A stretch of 64,000 nucleotides of DNA from Hydractinia symbiolongicarpus (lineage: Eukaryota > Cnidaria > Hydrozoa > Anthoathecata > Hydractiniidae), in assembly GCF_029227915.1 (NCBI RefSeq), contig NC_079875.1:17043001-17107000 (forward strand). The letters run 5' to 3'. Below are positions 1 through 13,000 of the stretch, in pieces. Under the pieces are notes generated by a model. That model did no database searches, had not been told where the DNA came from, and saw only the letters and a program-made list of their open reading frames with translations. Every line of letters starts with the position of its first letter. Position 1 is the first letter of the stretch. A program made the translations under genes and the position numbers.

Positions 1-212
1 GTACAATACTAAACATTATTTTAATTTGTGTTGAAAATGAGTATTTCAATGTTATGTAGTTTACGTACATTTTTGTGTATCTAAAAACTATGTATATTTC
101 TCTATAATGGTGGTTTGTTGAAATTTTTAAGCCTTGCAGTGGTCCTTATGTATAGGTTTGCTGTTTCTAAACCTAAGTGTGCTTATAAACGTGTACATCT
201 TAAAACCTTTAG

Positions 213-3200
213 GATATTACAACGATGGTGAAAGATGAATTAGAAAAACTTAGAAAGAAAAGAAACGAAGGTTTATATTATTTATTTATTTTTGAAATTT
301 GGATAAATATGTTCAATACAATGTTTTTATTGAGGTTTACTGTTTAGCATGCATTTTAGATATATATTGGTCTCTCACATTGGTCTCTAATATTGGTCTC
401 TAATGTCTCTCACAATACTTTGTTTGACTTGGCAAATAACTTGAGTATTAGGATCTACAAACCAGGTAAACGAAGGTTTTAGGAAAATAAATAATTTCCC
501 CAGATAATTTCCCCAGACTTGCGCCCTGCTAATTACCACTAAATACTTTCTCCCTATATTTACGAGATTTACTGCATTTTTAGCCATTAAGACAGTTTGT
601 CAAAGGAATTAAATTCCCTGAATTTTATGATATATTTTGTTATCTAAAGCTTACCTACTGCGAAAAAACAAAGTAAGCTTGTATAAAAGAATTTAAAAAA
701 AGAATAATTGTACTAAGTGGAAGTTATCTATGGTCAATTATTATTAAAAAGGCTGTTATCCTACGTAGATAATAAACTAGTGAGTGCCGGCAGTTGTCCA
801 GAAGAAGCTATCCTAGATGAAACTGTCCAGAAGGGAGTTGTCTAGGGGAGAAGTGTGCAGGGAGAATTGTCAAGGAGAGAATTGTCCAGGGGAGAATTGT
901 CCAGGGGAACTTTTCTAGGGACCAATTATTCAGGGTGCAATTATCCAGCAGGAGTTATCCCAGATGGAATTGTCCAGGGGAGAATTTTCTAGGGACCAAT
1001 TATCCAGGGCAAATTATCCATGGGGATAATTATAGTTATATTTCATTATTCGAATTATGCTTTTATGGCAGGTTCCTCATCTCGAAGAGAAGCAGTGAAC
1101 ACTGCTGTTCAATCAGACGTTCATTCCATTTTTTATGGAAAAACATATTCACAACTTCGCGCTCTGCAAAAGCAAATGCGAAAAAAAATTGAAGCTGGTG
1201 GTACAATAGATGTTGGTAAGTACATTTGTTCAAAGGCTTTTTGTTCAGTCGTTGTTTTTGCTTGTTTGTTCAACGGTTTGTTTGTTCGGTCGGGCAATTG
1301 GTCAGTCGGTCTGTTGGGCGGTTGATTGCTCAGTGGGTCCGCCTACCGTTAATTTGGTCCGTCTGTCATTTTTTTGGTTTTATTGTTTATAGGTTATTGG
1401 GAGTCATTATTACAACAACTGAAAGCTTTCATGTCTAAAGCTAGATTAAAAGAACGCCACCAAGCCTTTTTAAAGAATAAATTAAATGAATTAAAAATGG
1501 AGGTAGGATTGCAAAAATATTTTTTTATTGAGGAGTAAGAATATACATTTTGTTTTTGTAGACGAGTTATTTTTCCTCAACCATGGTTGATTTGAATTGA
1601 AGTAGATTCTCTAATTTAAACTTTATGAGGAGTTTGAACTTTTAGAGAAAATTGATCTAATCTTGTAAAAAATTTTAGTGCGGTCATCCTAGTATGTGTA
1701 AGTTTAAAAGATTTAACTGAGACCTTTCAAAAAGTATAAAAATAGAAGTAAATCGTGGATCATAGTTTACGCTTTAATAACCGGCGTTGGATTTGCTAAG
1801 ACCTAGTATACACGCTTCATTTGCAACGGTGTTCGAATTACAAAGAGAGACATAAGACCAAAAATACACGTTTCAAATAGGGGGTGTTTGAATTATTGGA
1901 AATCTCGTATGAGAGTTTGTTAACAATATTTTAGCGTTATATAGTTATGATCGTGAAAAAGGGTGTATTTTCAGGAGGGCTCTGAGATCACCCTTCGTAT
2001 TACATTTGAATGTGTGTCAATCGGTTTGTGTGGATCATAGCTTTAAATTTTTCCAAATAATCATTCACTCAGCGCCATGTGAACTGAGCATGTTACATGA
2101 TTTGTCACTTTCTTTCAAATATTACTTCAAAACATCTGAGAAATCAGGACTTCAACTAGCTCGTCTGATGCACCGAAAAGCTGTAATTATAAGGTCGTTC
2201 TCGCACTGTCTTCGTTACGTCATTTATTAGCGAATAGGTCTTTTGTTCCAATTTTTATATGTTCTCAAACCAACCGAGTTTGATGTCTCTATAATAATAG
2301 CCGTTGCCTATCTGTTTGTCTTCCTGTTACGGAAACACGAAATGCGATATATAAATTAGAGGCGACCCCGCGAATTTTTCCACGGGTTGACGACTAGTCT
2401 GTTGTAGTATCCAACTTTCTGTCTGTGAGCTCAAGATGGTAGCTGCTAGTAGTGATGGGTGAATTACCGGGGTTTATTGCACGGGTTAACGACTAGTGGT
2501 AACTTAAACGTTTACCTGTAGACTGCTGTGGAGGACGACACAGAGTTACCTTCTCAACATACGTATCAACGCAAAGAACAACCTCAGGAGGAGGAGGAGA
2601 GTGAGAAAGAAAAAGAAGAGCCTGATGATGATAAATTTAAAAAACCTGCTCCTGTAGATGAAGAGACGCTAGGTGAAGATGAAGAAAATAAAGATGATGA
2701 AGAAGAAGAAGTCGACCAAAAGTTTGTTTGTCTTTGTTTATTTTCCATGTGTTTTTTTCCTACTAAGTTATTTTTTGTTTATGTTTTCTCTTGTGGCCAT
2801 TTATTTGCTTGTTGACACGCATAAAAAAAACTTTTTTGTCTCCATCTTTAGAGTGGAATTGCAGAAATTTACTGAAGCAGAGTTGTCTGAGCAAGGTATG
2901 ACATTATTTCAGTATTAGATTTACCTGCATCATGGTAGGCGGACATTTGACATCCGATTGATTTTCATAGCGTGTTTGTCTTTATTATTGAGGGGGGGAA
3001 GTTGTTTAAAAAGTATCATCATAATTTTAGGACAGGATACAATTTATTCATTTCAGCTCAATTGAAAGAGTTAAGGCTGATCTTCATTATGCGAATTTTG
3101 GTTGCTCTGGCTTTAGCGATCCGAGTGGACAAGCAATTATTAAATCTCCATGCGCCATAGCGAAGTAGTTAAATGAGGGACAAAAGTTTAAAATGAAAAT

Positions 3201-6200
3201 ATGGATTTTATTTTTATTTTTCTGCAGAAAAACATTTTTGCTCATTTTTTTGAGCATGTTTATAATTTTGATTCTGATTGGCTCTTAAACAAAAATTGCC
3301 AACGATCGCTGAAAAAGTTCAAACTGTTTGAACTCCTTTGGCGATCTCAGCGAACGGCTCATATTGCGCAATTTTACGTGAACAAACCTTATGCACATGC
3401 TCACATCCCAATCGCTAGAGCCCCAGCGATCAAAATTCGTTTAATGGAGATCAGCCTTTACCCTGTTAGCTTGTTGTTTTCCATTACTAATCCGTAAGTT
3501 AATTTCTACTTTCGTGATTGTAGCTATGAAGGATTACGAGGAGAATGATTACGAGCCACGGTTGATGTTGTTTGGAGATGTTGAAGAGGTAAGGCAATTT
3601 CCCTAGAAGTCTACAAAATTTCGAGCTGCAGTTGTGTTGTTTGGGGACATCCCCAAGGTAAATCAAACAACAAGGTAAATCATAAAGGATATTCGTGTAA
3701 AAATCTACAAGAACGGGTATTTATTATGCGCGTCAATGTGGAACGCGCAAAAACCGAAATGTTGAATATTTTATCACGAACGGTGAGTTTTTATTAGGAA
3801 AATTTAAAAATTAATGTCTTGTTTATTCTGGTTGTGCAGACTTAAGGCCTACTCTGAGAAAGTTGATTCATGTTAGAAATTAGCAGAAGTGTGATTCTTA
3901 TGCCACAGAATTGACTGCATAAGTTTTCAATTAATTTTTCTTTCCTGCGCGTACGAACATGCAGCTTCTTTCAATACAGTTTGTTGACATTCTTATAGTA
4001 GCTGACATTGTTGTTATTTTTAGGAGAAATGGCTTGATCCAACAGATGATAGTAATAAATTGGTACGAACTTTTTTCTGTTTTAATTTTTGTATTTCAAC
4101 TTGGATTTGTATGAAAAATGTTTTTGTTTCAGAGTTATCTAAGAGAGCATGTGAAAGCTGGCTCAACTGTGGAAGAGGTGAGTTGTACCTATAATTATTT
4201 TTTTTAAATCAACGCCCATTCATTCTCGAATAACACTTTTCTTTATTTAGTATAGCTTGGCACTCTTCTGGGTTGCTCGCCTTTGCTGATTTAGCGCCCT
4301 GCGTGGCTTAGCGCCCACGAAAAGGAGACATTCCCATGCCCCCTGTTACTGAATAAAATTAAATTGGCGAATTCCGTAGTAGGATCTTACCTTTGAGTGT
4401 GCGCTTTTATCTTTTACTACGAGTAGCAAATCCAGCATAAGCGATCTCTATATAAATAATACTCGTACTTTTTTTGTCTCTGCGCTATTTTGTAGTCGTG
4501 CTACGGACGCGAAATATTTATGCACAAAATAGCAAATGTGACATACTTACGGCAGGCGAATTTCCGTGTTTTCCTTCATAGAGTAACAGTTTCTTTGTCA
4601 CAGTTCTTTCTTTATATGTTTTTGCTTGGGAGGCTATGGTTCTTTTGAAATTCATATAATGCATCATGTTATAGGAACTAGAAGCTGATAACATGTTCAA
4701 CACAAAAGTTCTCCATGGTATGAATGAAAACGAAGAAGCTTTTAATACAACTGTTGTATTAAAAGCAAAGGTATGTGCTAAAATACACACTGTAGAGGAG
4801 TACAATGAGTTTTAAACTTACTAAAAACGTTATCATTTACTCTGCAGGGGATAGGAGTCACGTGAGACCATATTAAAGCGAAAAAAGGGCGGGGAAACAC
4901 GTGAAAATTAATGGTTAGGAGAAGGGAGGGGTGGGTGTGTGTATTTTTGTTAAATACAGGGTGGTAACAGTAAATTTGAAAGCGTTTTGTTATGTCCACG
5001 CTCATAGTGTCGATTTTTTAAAGTGTTTTTTATAAATCACGTGATTCTTTTTAGAAATATAATTGGTCAGATAAATACAGACCTCGAAAGCCGAGATTCT
5101 TCAACCGAGTTCACACGGTATGTGATTAGTTTGTTTTTTTGGGTTCAATTTTTTGTGTGTGAACGAATTATACTCGATGTCCCGAGTTATACTCGATGTG
5201 CCGAATTATACTTGATGTGCCAGATTATACTCGATGTCCCGAATTATACTCGATGTCACGAGTTATACTCGATGTCACGAATTCTACTTGATGTCCCAAA
5301 TTTTGTTTTATAGGGTTACGAATGGAATAAGTATAACCAAACGCATTATGATCAAGACAATCCCCCACCGAAAATCGTACAAGGATATAAATTTAATGTA
5401 GGTGGCTGTTTATAAAGTTTGTCAGAGTTTGAACTAAAGTCAGGAATTATTGAGAGATCTTTAAGAAAATGTTGATAATTGTCAGACCAAATTTGTATAA
5501 ATAAACCAGAACCTAAAACTAAAAATTAGTTACTTGAGAGAATTTGTAGACTTGAGAATCAGATTTTAAAATTTTGGACTGAGAATTTTTGCTCTGTTAC
5601 AGTTAGTTTGAAAACTGAACTTAATTTTCCCATACTTTGCTTTTCTCGTGTTTTGTAAGGTAACATGGAAAATCTCTTTTAGTCAAAAGGGCGAGATAAA
5701 AGAAATGTTGTGTGAAATATGTAAATAATAAATAATTTTTTTTGAGTTGTTCTTTTTTGTTTTAGATATTTTTCCCAGATCTTATCGACAAAACCAAAAC
5801 ACCGGAATACACATTGGTAGGGAATTTCATCATAATAGATATGTCAAAGGTTTTCGGAAAGACAAACTGAATGTTTGTGTACTTTAGGCCATTCACTTCA
5901 ACTAGATGTTTCTAAAATTTGTTCACAATATTTTCGTTTCTCCTACAGTTTTTTATGATCCCCTACTTTGCACCTAATCCTGATCGGTTTTTTGGATGCT
6001 ATTTTCTGTCACAATGCGGGATACTTCCATTATGAAATTTCAAGGCTAAATCCTTTTTAAGATTCGACCCCATTGTTAGCTTTTGTCAGTAATATGCTCA
6101 TGTTTTAGATGAAAAATATAGATACGTTTAAATGACCTGATATTATTAGGTATTTTATTAGATATAATACAGGTAGCGATTTGATAAATATTGAAGTTTT

Positions 6201-6520
6201 ATTTTAATTTAGATTAATTTTGAAGTATTAAATTTGTTCGAAATCATTAAGAAAAATTAATGTCCGAAAGTTTTTGATCTGATCTTTTTCGAAGTTAAAG
6301 TAATCCTGACACATCATTTTTTTAATTTTAGACATCATGTGAGGACGATCCAGAGTTCGCCATTTTACGTTTCAAAGCTGGTCCTCCGTATGAAGATATC
6401 GCATTTAAGGTTGTCGACCGCGAGTGGGAATGTTCAAACCGCCACGGCTTCAGGTGTCAATTTTATAATAACATTTTCCAACTTTACTTTCATTTCAAAC
6501 GTTATCGATACAGGAGGTAG
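213..6520 (+). CDS. CACTIN: Cactin, C-terminal half (13 exons, 5' end outside window)
   Basis: Cactin is a nuclear, spliceosome-associated protein, first found as a Cactus/IkB-binding regulator of Rel signalling. Exons read: 213-270, 1072-1215, 1393-1502, 2522-2721, 2852-2895, 3524-3588, 4024-4062, 4133-4177, 4675-4770, 5055-5117, 5314-5397, 5766-5816, 6332-6520. Every junction is GT-AG and all phases agree, giving 395 residues to the TAG stop, against about 750 for full-length animal cactins. The first three exons encode the end of the conserved middle domain (GYWESLLQQLK, RLKERHQAFL). Exon 4 is a Glu/Asp-rich acidic linker, low in complexity. Exons 10-13 encode the highly conserved Cactus-binding C-terminus (DKYRPRKPRFFNRVHTG, NPPPKIVQGYKFN, AGPPYEDIAFK) and end in the family's usual arginine/tyrosine-rich tail. 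The window opens inside an intron. Introns carry minisatellites and short dispersed repeats but no disruption of the frame. Confidence 0.96.
831..1020. repeat. Minisatellite in a Cactin intron
   Basis: About ten degenerate copies of a 13-17 base unit resembling GAATTGTCCAGGGGA lie just before the acceptor of the second Cactin exon. Copies vary in length and sequence, so the array is old. Confidence 0.7.
2286..2400 (-). repeat. Short dispersed repeat, CGACTAGT family, copy 1
   Basis: In reverse orientation this copy runs from ACTAGTCGTCAACCCGTGG to an end resembling GGCTATTATTATAGAGA. The head can form a hairpin around the CCGTGG/CCACGG pair. Related copies are at 46653-46793, 52505-52600 and 54613-54781, and a head fragment is at 2478-2505. 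It is a short SINE- or MITE-like element of unrecognised family, here inside a Cactin intron. Confidence 0.6.
5166..5305. repeat. 19 bp minisatellite in a Cactin intron
   Basis: About seven tandem copies of a 19 base unit, TATACTCGATGTCCCGAAT, with substitutions at the CCC and GAAT positions. The array lies between the exon ending at 5117 and the exon starting at 5314, almost reaching the acceptor. It also keeps an open frame by chance, which should not be taken as coding. Confidence 0.85.
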
Positions 6521-7848
6521 TATTCATAAAGACAGGGTCACCACTTCTCGCAAGCAATGTACAATTCTTGATGTTTTTATTAACTTTTCCTGTATTATCA
6601 TTTTGTATATAAATTATGTTTTAAATATGTGTTTTTACCCTTTTGGCTTGACTGACCAATGATATCAAATATGATGCCAACCGCAGGGGTAGGCGTAGCC
6701 CTAGGTCGTATTTCCACCTAGGGGCGCCAGTTTTCAATGAGTGGGTTACTCATTGTCTACAAATAAAGGTTTAAGATACAACAAAACACTTTTTAACGTT
6801 GGAAATGTGCAGTTAATAATAATAATCGATATATTTCTAACATTCATTTATAATGGTTCGTGCTTACCAAAAATGTTCGCTTCAAATAAAAAATGTAACC
6901 CTGTCTTCTGGCGTGACTGCATAACTTTAAAGTGGATCCCCAACCTCGTCCCCAACACTCTTCTACGTATATGATGTTCTGACAATGAAGTTATATCAAG
7001 AACTGCACGTTTAAACTTCCTTGCAACCTCTATACAAAAAGTGAAGCTTCTGTTGCTATGACAACGTGTTTCATCCTTGCAACAACAGAAACGCTTCGGG
7101 CCGTAGATTTGAGGCTGAATTAATGGTTTAAAAGCGTCGCTAAAACGTTTAAGATCTTAACGCAGTTAAATGTTTAAATAACCGTAACTGTTTTGTTAAC
7201 CAATTTTATTCAGCATCCGAACGAGTATTGCACGCAAGATTATGCCGCCGGTCGCTTATTTGTCAATAATCATTTTGAAAGTCGGGGCTTATTAAACCGG
7301 CAACTTGTAAACCTGCATTCAAAAACCATATTTTACCCTGTGACGTTATCAACATAAATATGAGCCGCGCACCCAAATAATCTCGCTTCAGACTCCTTCT
7401 GCAGATACTTTTGTTAACATCATTGATTCCAAGTCAACTCCTTGCTTCCAGCAGCTCCTTTAATACTTTAAAAATTGCTTACATCTGTAAAAAAATCAAA
7501 TGACTGGACACAGTTTGACTGCATCCGACATAAGCTGGGAGCGCACAAGCTATGCGTCAGCTATCACAAGTATGTTTTGAGTAGGGTAATTTCCTACTCA
7601 AATTATGACTGCACTTTCCGTAGGCTGAAATTAAAATCCTGTATAAAATAAAAAGAGATGATTTTTTTAAGAATTCGATGACGAAACTCTACAGTGCCAC
7701 CAAGGTACCAGCTACCCGTCATCCTCTTGCTGGTAGACTGCAGAGTGTGCGGATACTGTTATTCTTTATTACAATTCCACTCTGGAATAACACTGCACGA
7801 CGAGATAGAATGAGAAGCACAAGATGCTGAAGACATGTCAGGTGAATA
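6521..7848. other. Cactin 3' flank, no gene seen
   Basis: No splice-consistent coding segment was found. An AATAAA at 6762-6767 is a candidate polyadenylation signal, 242 bases after the Cactin stop. A lone half-site AACCTCGTCCCC at about 6942 resembles the end of the palindromic MITE family described elsewhere. Confidence 0.5.
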
Positions 7849-7954
7849 CCAACCTCGTCCCCAGGGCATTTTGCATCTTTTCTGACCCTGGGACGGCAAA
7901 ACATTGCCGTCCCAGGGTCAGGAAAGATACAAGATGCCCTGGGGACGAGGTTGG
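7849..7954. mobile_element. Near-perfect palindromic MITE, CCTCGTCCCCAGGG family
   Basis: Two arms of about 50 bases are reverse complements, separated by a few bases (AAAACA region). The outer ends read CAACCTCGTCCCCAGGG and CCCTGGGGACGAGGTTG. It can fold into one long hairpin. Shorter or decayed members with the same end motif are at 30120-30234, 33905-34010, 37143-37206 and 57193-57285. It encodes nothing and is a non-autonomous inverted-repeat element of unassigned superfamily. Confidence 0.8.
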
Positions 7955-8559
7955 GTAAATACAATAGAGTTGAAGACATCAAGCACATACTCATGAAAGA
8001 AGAAGCAAACCACGGAGCCTGAAGGAAGCGAAGACATTTGGCATATATTTGACAAAAACAAGACACAGTTATTGGAAGATGGGAATCGTGTCAAGACATG
8101 GCGGTTCAACAAGAACCTAAACCAACCGTTTACAGATGCTACCGTGCAGAAAATCACGCAAGACATCGAGATGAAGGTAAAGGTTGTCTACAGCTTCAGG
8201 TACAATATTCGCAAAGCTTGAGGTAAGTATCTCCCTATTCGAAAAACAAAGGCAGCAAAGGATCACTCTCAAATCTCGCTGAAATTGAAGCATTCAAAGG
8301 TGAGATGAAGCGCCCGATCTCAAAGAACCATCGGGACTCTTGGGTCGTACGAAAAGAAATAAGTCTTAAGACAAGTGCAGATCAAAATCACAAGCACCAG
8401 GGAGACTCTGTCGGCTTGTGAACCTCTTCCAGACTGTTTGCATAAAAAGAGATGTATCTGTAAACTGCTGACAGTTCATGTGTTTAGAGACGCCTAGAGA
8501 GAGAAAAGAGAAACAAGGCACAACGTACGGTGTTTATTACAGGGACAGCTCTTGAACGA

Positions 8560-9320
8560 GTGCTATTAGAATCCAAAGCTATTTACAAAAGCATGCAATC
8601 TGACTAGACACAAGAAGAAAGAATGCAATGGACACAAAAAGGCAATCACCTGCAAAGGTAAGAAGGTTAGCTAGGTTGCTTCGCAATGAATAGAATACAT
8701 GTTGATTGAAACAGGAAGACACATACATCAGGAACTATGAGACTACGGAGGAGAGCGCGCCATATGGAAAGACAAGGAAGAACTCAAAGTTAGCGGTTAT
8801 GAGTCTACCACGAAGCCTCTCTACGAGTACCATGGATGTGAGTGGAACGGATGCCCCTGCCAACCAGAAGCCAACGAAAACTTATACAAAGGGACCAAGG
8901 CAAAGAAAAAAGGGAACTAAGCTACAACCTGGTTATGGCAAGGGAATGTGAGAATCCTCACAAGGCTAAATAATAAAAAGTTCACACCATACCCTAACTA
9001 CATTTTGACTTTCAGGCTCTTCTGGTATCCCCGAATCGACCTGATTGCTATCAGGGGATTTTACGTATATATTAGAACACGTTCCGGTGAGTACCGCTAT
9101 AGTTTGAATGAAAAACCAACGTTTATAGATCACAAAGAGCCCAAAGTTCTGTCTAAAAGATTTGTTAAGGAGCTGGAATGGAGACGGAACCTCATCGTGG
9201 AAGAAGTAGAGATAATGTACCCTAGGTCTGATGATTTGTTAACCGTTTTCGGTCCAGGGTATTTCGAACATATTATGACCCCACCCCCGGACCGAATAGG
9301 GTTAAATGGGTGAACCAGGA
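8560..9320 (+). pseudogene. Protein-primed DNA polymerase B, N-terminal fragment (Polinton-type)
   Basis: The piece matches the start of Polinton/adintovirus polymerase B. A zinc-finger-like segment (RHKKKEC then TCKGKK) lies at about 8608-8665. The hallmark YEYHGCEWNGCPC is at 8822-8860. After a frameshift comes VMARECENPHK at 8935-8967, where intact relatives have a Trp-Glu-Cys motif. Then TPYPNYI starts at 8984, and after another shift DFQALL at 9007 sits where the exonuclease I DFE motif is expected. A further open stretch to 9313 resembles the exonuclease region. At least three frameshifts and a TAA at 8971 break it. The palm (polymerase) motifs were not found and are presumed lost. Confidence 0.7.
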
Positions 9321-9699
9321 ACCTTGGTACGGTACACCATCTATATGTTTACGAGGAGAAGATATAAAACACATCGTTTAACCACAAACACCTACGTACC
9401 TAAACAAGAAGAACAGCACCTGAGTAACATTTACTAGTAGCCTAAGCATTTTCATACTAGAAGAAAAACTATCAAATTACTTGCTGCAGGAAGTAAAAAG
9501 TCTCGAAAAAAGTCACTTACTGGCTATCCCGTCAACTACCCTGGCTTTAGGTTCAAAGAGGTTTAACTATCCTTATTTAAACATAATCAAACCAAGCTAA
9601 ACGCATTACTTTGACGTACTGTACCATGGAGGTAGAAATAGAAATTTATTTTTACGTCCGTCGCTGTACATACCACGCAAGCAATATGGGAATACTACT

Positions 9700-10036
9700 A
9701 TGTATATATATACACTGACATACATCAATGTGGCTACAAAAGTAGCAAGAACCTACAAAAAAACTAGAGGTATTGAGGAGATGGTCAAGGATATCTATAA
9801 AACAGGCCTTCTGCGCTATCCCAAGGTGATCATCACTCTGAGTTCAAGTCCAATGAAAAGTCTTATAACAAGGTCTTAGCAAAGAGACTCTTCAAACCAC
9901 AAGATGCAGAAGAGTTAGTCAATGAGGAAACTAGTAGCACATGAGTGAAATACCTGTGCTCTGCAGCGAGATTCTGAACCCCACCAAAACCGAGATGATT
10001 GACATGAAACCTTCGATTGCCCTCAAACTGGATAAG
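9700..10036 (+). pseudogene. Polinton-like integrase, 5' part (split by retrotransposon)
   Basis: This is the rve-type integrase catalytic core in pieces. The segment around 9721 reads INVATKVART, where the first catalytic aspartate would lie and Asn appears instead. LLRYPKVIIT follows near 9812-9837, then a frameshift, then EFKS and NKVLAKRLFKPQDAEEL near 9840-9920, and finally TKTEMIDMKPS up to the insertion point. The other half is at 13443-13778 in the same orientation. Stops and shifts occur in addition to the insertion, so the gene may already have been dead when the retrotransposon arrived; the order is not certain. Confidence 0.68.
10027..10036 (+). repeat. Target-site duplication, left copy
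   Basis: ACTGGATAAG (plus an ambiguous T) is repeated exactly at 13443-13452. It flanks the retrotransposon, so it marks the insertion as a single event by target-primed integration. Confidence 0.9.
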
Positions 10037-13000
10037 TTTTTTTTTTTGTCTGATCGGTTATATATTATATTTAGAAATTATAAAATTACATAGTATCATC
10101 CGTTTATTCGGCTTGATACCTTGAAAATTCAAACATACGTTATTTTATATAATTTTGTTTTGGTCTATTTCTATAGCGAGAGACCGCCGCTCAAAATATA
10201 TAATATATAATACTATTTCGGCTATCGGAATTCCCTTATTTCCGATAGTGTGTTGGTCAAAGACATGTCGATATCAGATATGTTAACATCCCGCCGCAAT
10301 GATCTTGATCCACGCAGGCATAGCAATGTCGATCGGAGTAACGAAAAGCAAATTTTCGTTCTGACAAACGTCGTAGCGATAGACGTTGGTATACCACGTT
10401 TATCTGCTATCAACTCAGCAAGACGTTGATAGAATCTCTTGCATTCTCTTCCTAACCCACCGTGTGTAGAAAACACCAAAGGTGTAAAAGAACCATTTTC
10501 AACCTGCAAAACCCTTTCGTTGTATAACCTTTTCTTTTCTTGCTCATTTCTTTCATAGCAACGTTTGATTTCTGTGTTCCTATACCTCTGGGCGTTAAGG
10601 TCAAAGACCCTGACATCGCAGAATACCCGTTGGCCAGGAATCCAGAAACCAAGTGCGCTAACATCTAATCGAGCTTCATTGGTTGTGATCGCACTTTTCT
10701 GGTCAAAGCGTTCGTTTTGTAGTGGAGCAAGCATCGGTTCAATTCGTACGTCTTTACACACTTCTTTCAAAAGCTGAGCAGTTATATCACGAACTTCGTT
10801 ATGACGTTGTGTGACAAACCCACCCTTTTTGCAGGATAACGCATGAGCAAGATCAAACTTTGAGCCACATGCACATTCAAATGGTAACCTGGGTAATTCC
10901 CAGTTATATCGAATTCTCAATGCGTCGAAAAACTGCTCCTTTGTGAGGTAGTAACCACTCTCTTTTATTGGCAGAGTCGTCAACCATTTTGACGCACCTA
11001 TTTCCTGATTTGCTTCGTTCTGCCTCTTAGCACTTTCATCCATTTGTGACAATAGTCCTTGCAGAATGTTTTGATGGCTTTTATTTCTCTCAGACTTTAT
11101 TTGGCTTTTCGTTTTGCTGATCTCGTTCGCATTTTCATTTTGTCTGAGAAGAATATTTACGAGCTCCGTCGTCATTTTCCGAGAATTCTCGTATTCTGTG
11201 TCAGAAACATTCTCAAGGATTTTTATTCCTAGACCCCCGAGACGTGGTGGCAAGGACATTAGCTCCCTCTCTACATCGTTTACAATATGACCACCAGTAA
11301 TAGCCGGCAACAGTTGGTGTCTTATTACACTTTCCACTGGTCGCAGTAATGATGATATTTCTGGGATGGTCCGTAAATAGTATGTGAAGCGATGTTGATA
11401 TCCACTAACATAGCATGTGTAAGCTGCTTGTGGTTCGATAACAGCTATTTCTGAAATTAGTGTGATTTCTTTCACCCATTTCGCGACAATGTCTTCAACG
11501 TACTCTTTTCGAAAAGTCTCACTGCCAATAACTGCTCCGAGATGTCGTTCTCCTGTACATGTAATTTGGATATTTGTTTCTTTGAAGTGTGTTTTTGCTC
11601 CTTCAATGTTCTTATCTTTCACAATTAGCCATGATTTCTTTGGCTGTGGTTGGTAACCAAATTTTGGGCCTTCCACAATGAGCTCGTCCCACCATTTCCG
11701 AATGGTGGAAAAATTTCCAACAGCTGTTAAGTCATCAGCAAAAGCTACCAATTTCATATCAATATCAGCAATGTTTTTCATTCTATCAAGTAATGGTGTG
11801 AGTCCTATTGCGTAAATGGCCATCCCCAACGGGTCGCCTTGAGTGGTACCTTCTCTTGAACTCAGTTCAGTTTCACCAATCACAAAAAGTCTCGCAGGCT
11901 TTATGTAGCAGTTGTTGATGTATGTTGCTAGAATCGGGCAAATGATCTTGGTATTATGAAGTGTTGCACTACGGTTCAAGCTATTGAAGGCATTTGCAGC
12001 ATCAACTAATAAGACACATTCGGCTTCTTCACTAGAGTATGCATCTTTCATTGCATGTATAGCAGCTTCGCACCCAGATTCATGACCGGAGCACATTTGA
12101 ATTTTTGAACAAGATTCAATAACATCATTCTTTGATGCGTACATCACGGCTTTTCCAATAATGCGTCTTAAAACCTCTCCTACTCCGATAGGTCTAAGAC
12201 CAGGGTTCTTGTCTAAAGGCACAAGACGACATCCTAAATACGCCTCTAAAGAATTATCGTTTACTTCTTCATGGCAAAGTCTTCTTGCAAACTTAGCTAT
12301 CGCTTTCCGTAAATCTGTTCCAGTGTCGCCATAAACTCTAGACGCTATGATTTTGATCCATCCATTCGCATCCATTCCAGATGGTCCGGAGCCGCCTTTT
12401 GTTGTCTTCGCTGCTCGCATTATCATGTCTTCGTCAATGACGTCATATACAACGGCATTAACTGATTTGATCGGACCTTGTATCAGCGTGTCTTCGTATG
12501 ATTCACTTCCTTCAGGATGTTTTTGTCTTAGCATTTCAAGAGTTTCGTCATTCAAAGGAAGTATTCCTCCAGACATATTGTTCGTCACCACATTAATCGC
12601 TTTATGAACATCTCCTTTTTGCATATGGTTCCGGAACTTCCTTGAAATAACTGCAATATCTTGCTTTTTTATTACTTTAGGTAGTCGGCTTTGAATCGTC
12701 TGTGCCTCATCCATTAAGCTCATAAAATCTCCTTTAAACCATTGTGTTAGACGTCTGTTTAATGCTTCTACGTGCTCCTTAGATTTCGATGCTTGTGATG
12801 GTTTTTGCAGCAGCAGAGCAGGCATGATATGTATAGCTTTTAATGCTATAGCTCTTACAGGTGTGTTTTCAATCCACGCATTGAGCAATCTTGTGGTCTC
12901 ACGTATGTAGGATTTACCTGCGTTTCCATTAGGCAGCATAAACAAGTTTCGTTTCCAATAAACAATTCTGCTGTAACATTCCTCGATGTCATTGACTGCT

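Noticed and set aside
2528-2918. Acidic ORFs read as stand-alone small proteins
   Set aside because: They are Cactin exon 4 and its flanking intron; the acidic stretch is the linker of Cactin.
5023-5313. 96-codon ORF with repeated LDVPSYTRC-like words
   Set aside because: It overlaps a Cactin exon in another frame and a 19 bp minisatellite in the following intron.
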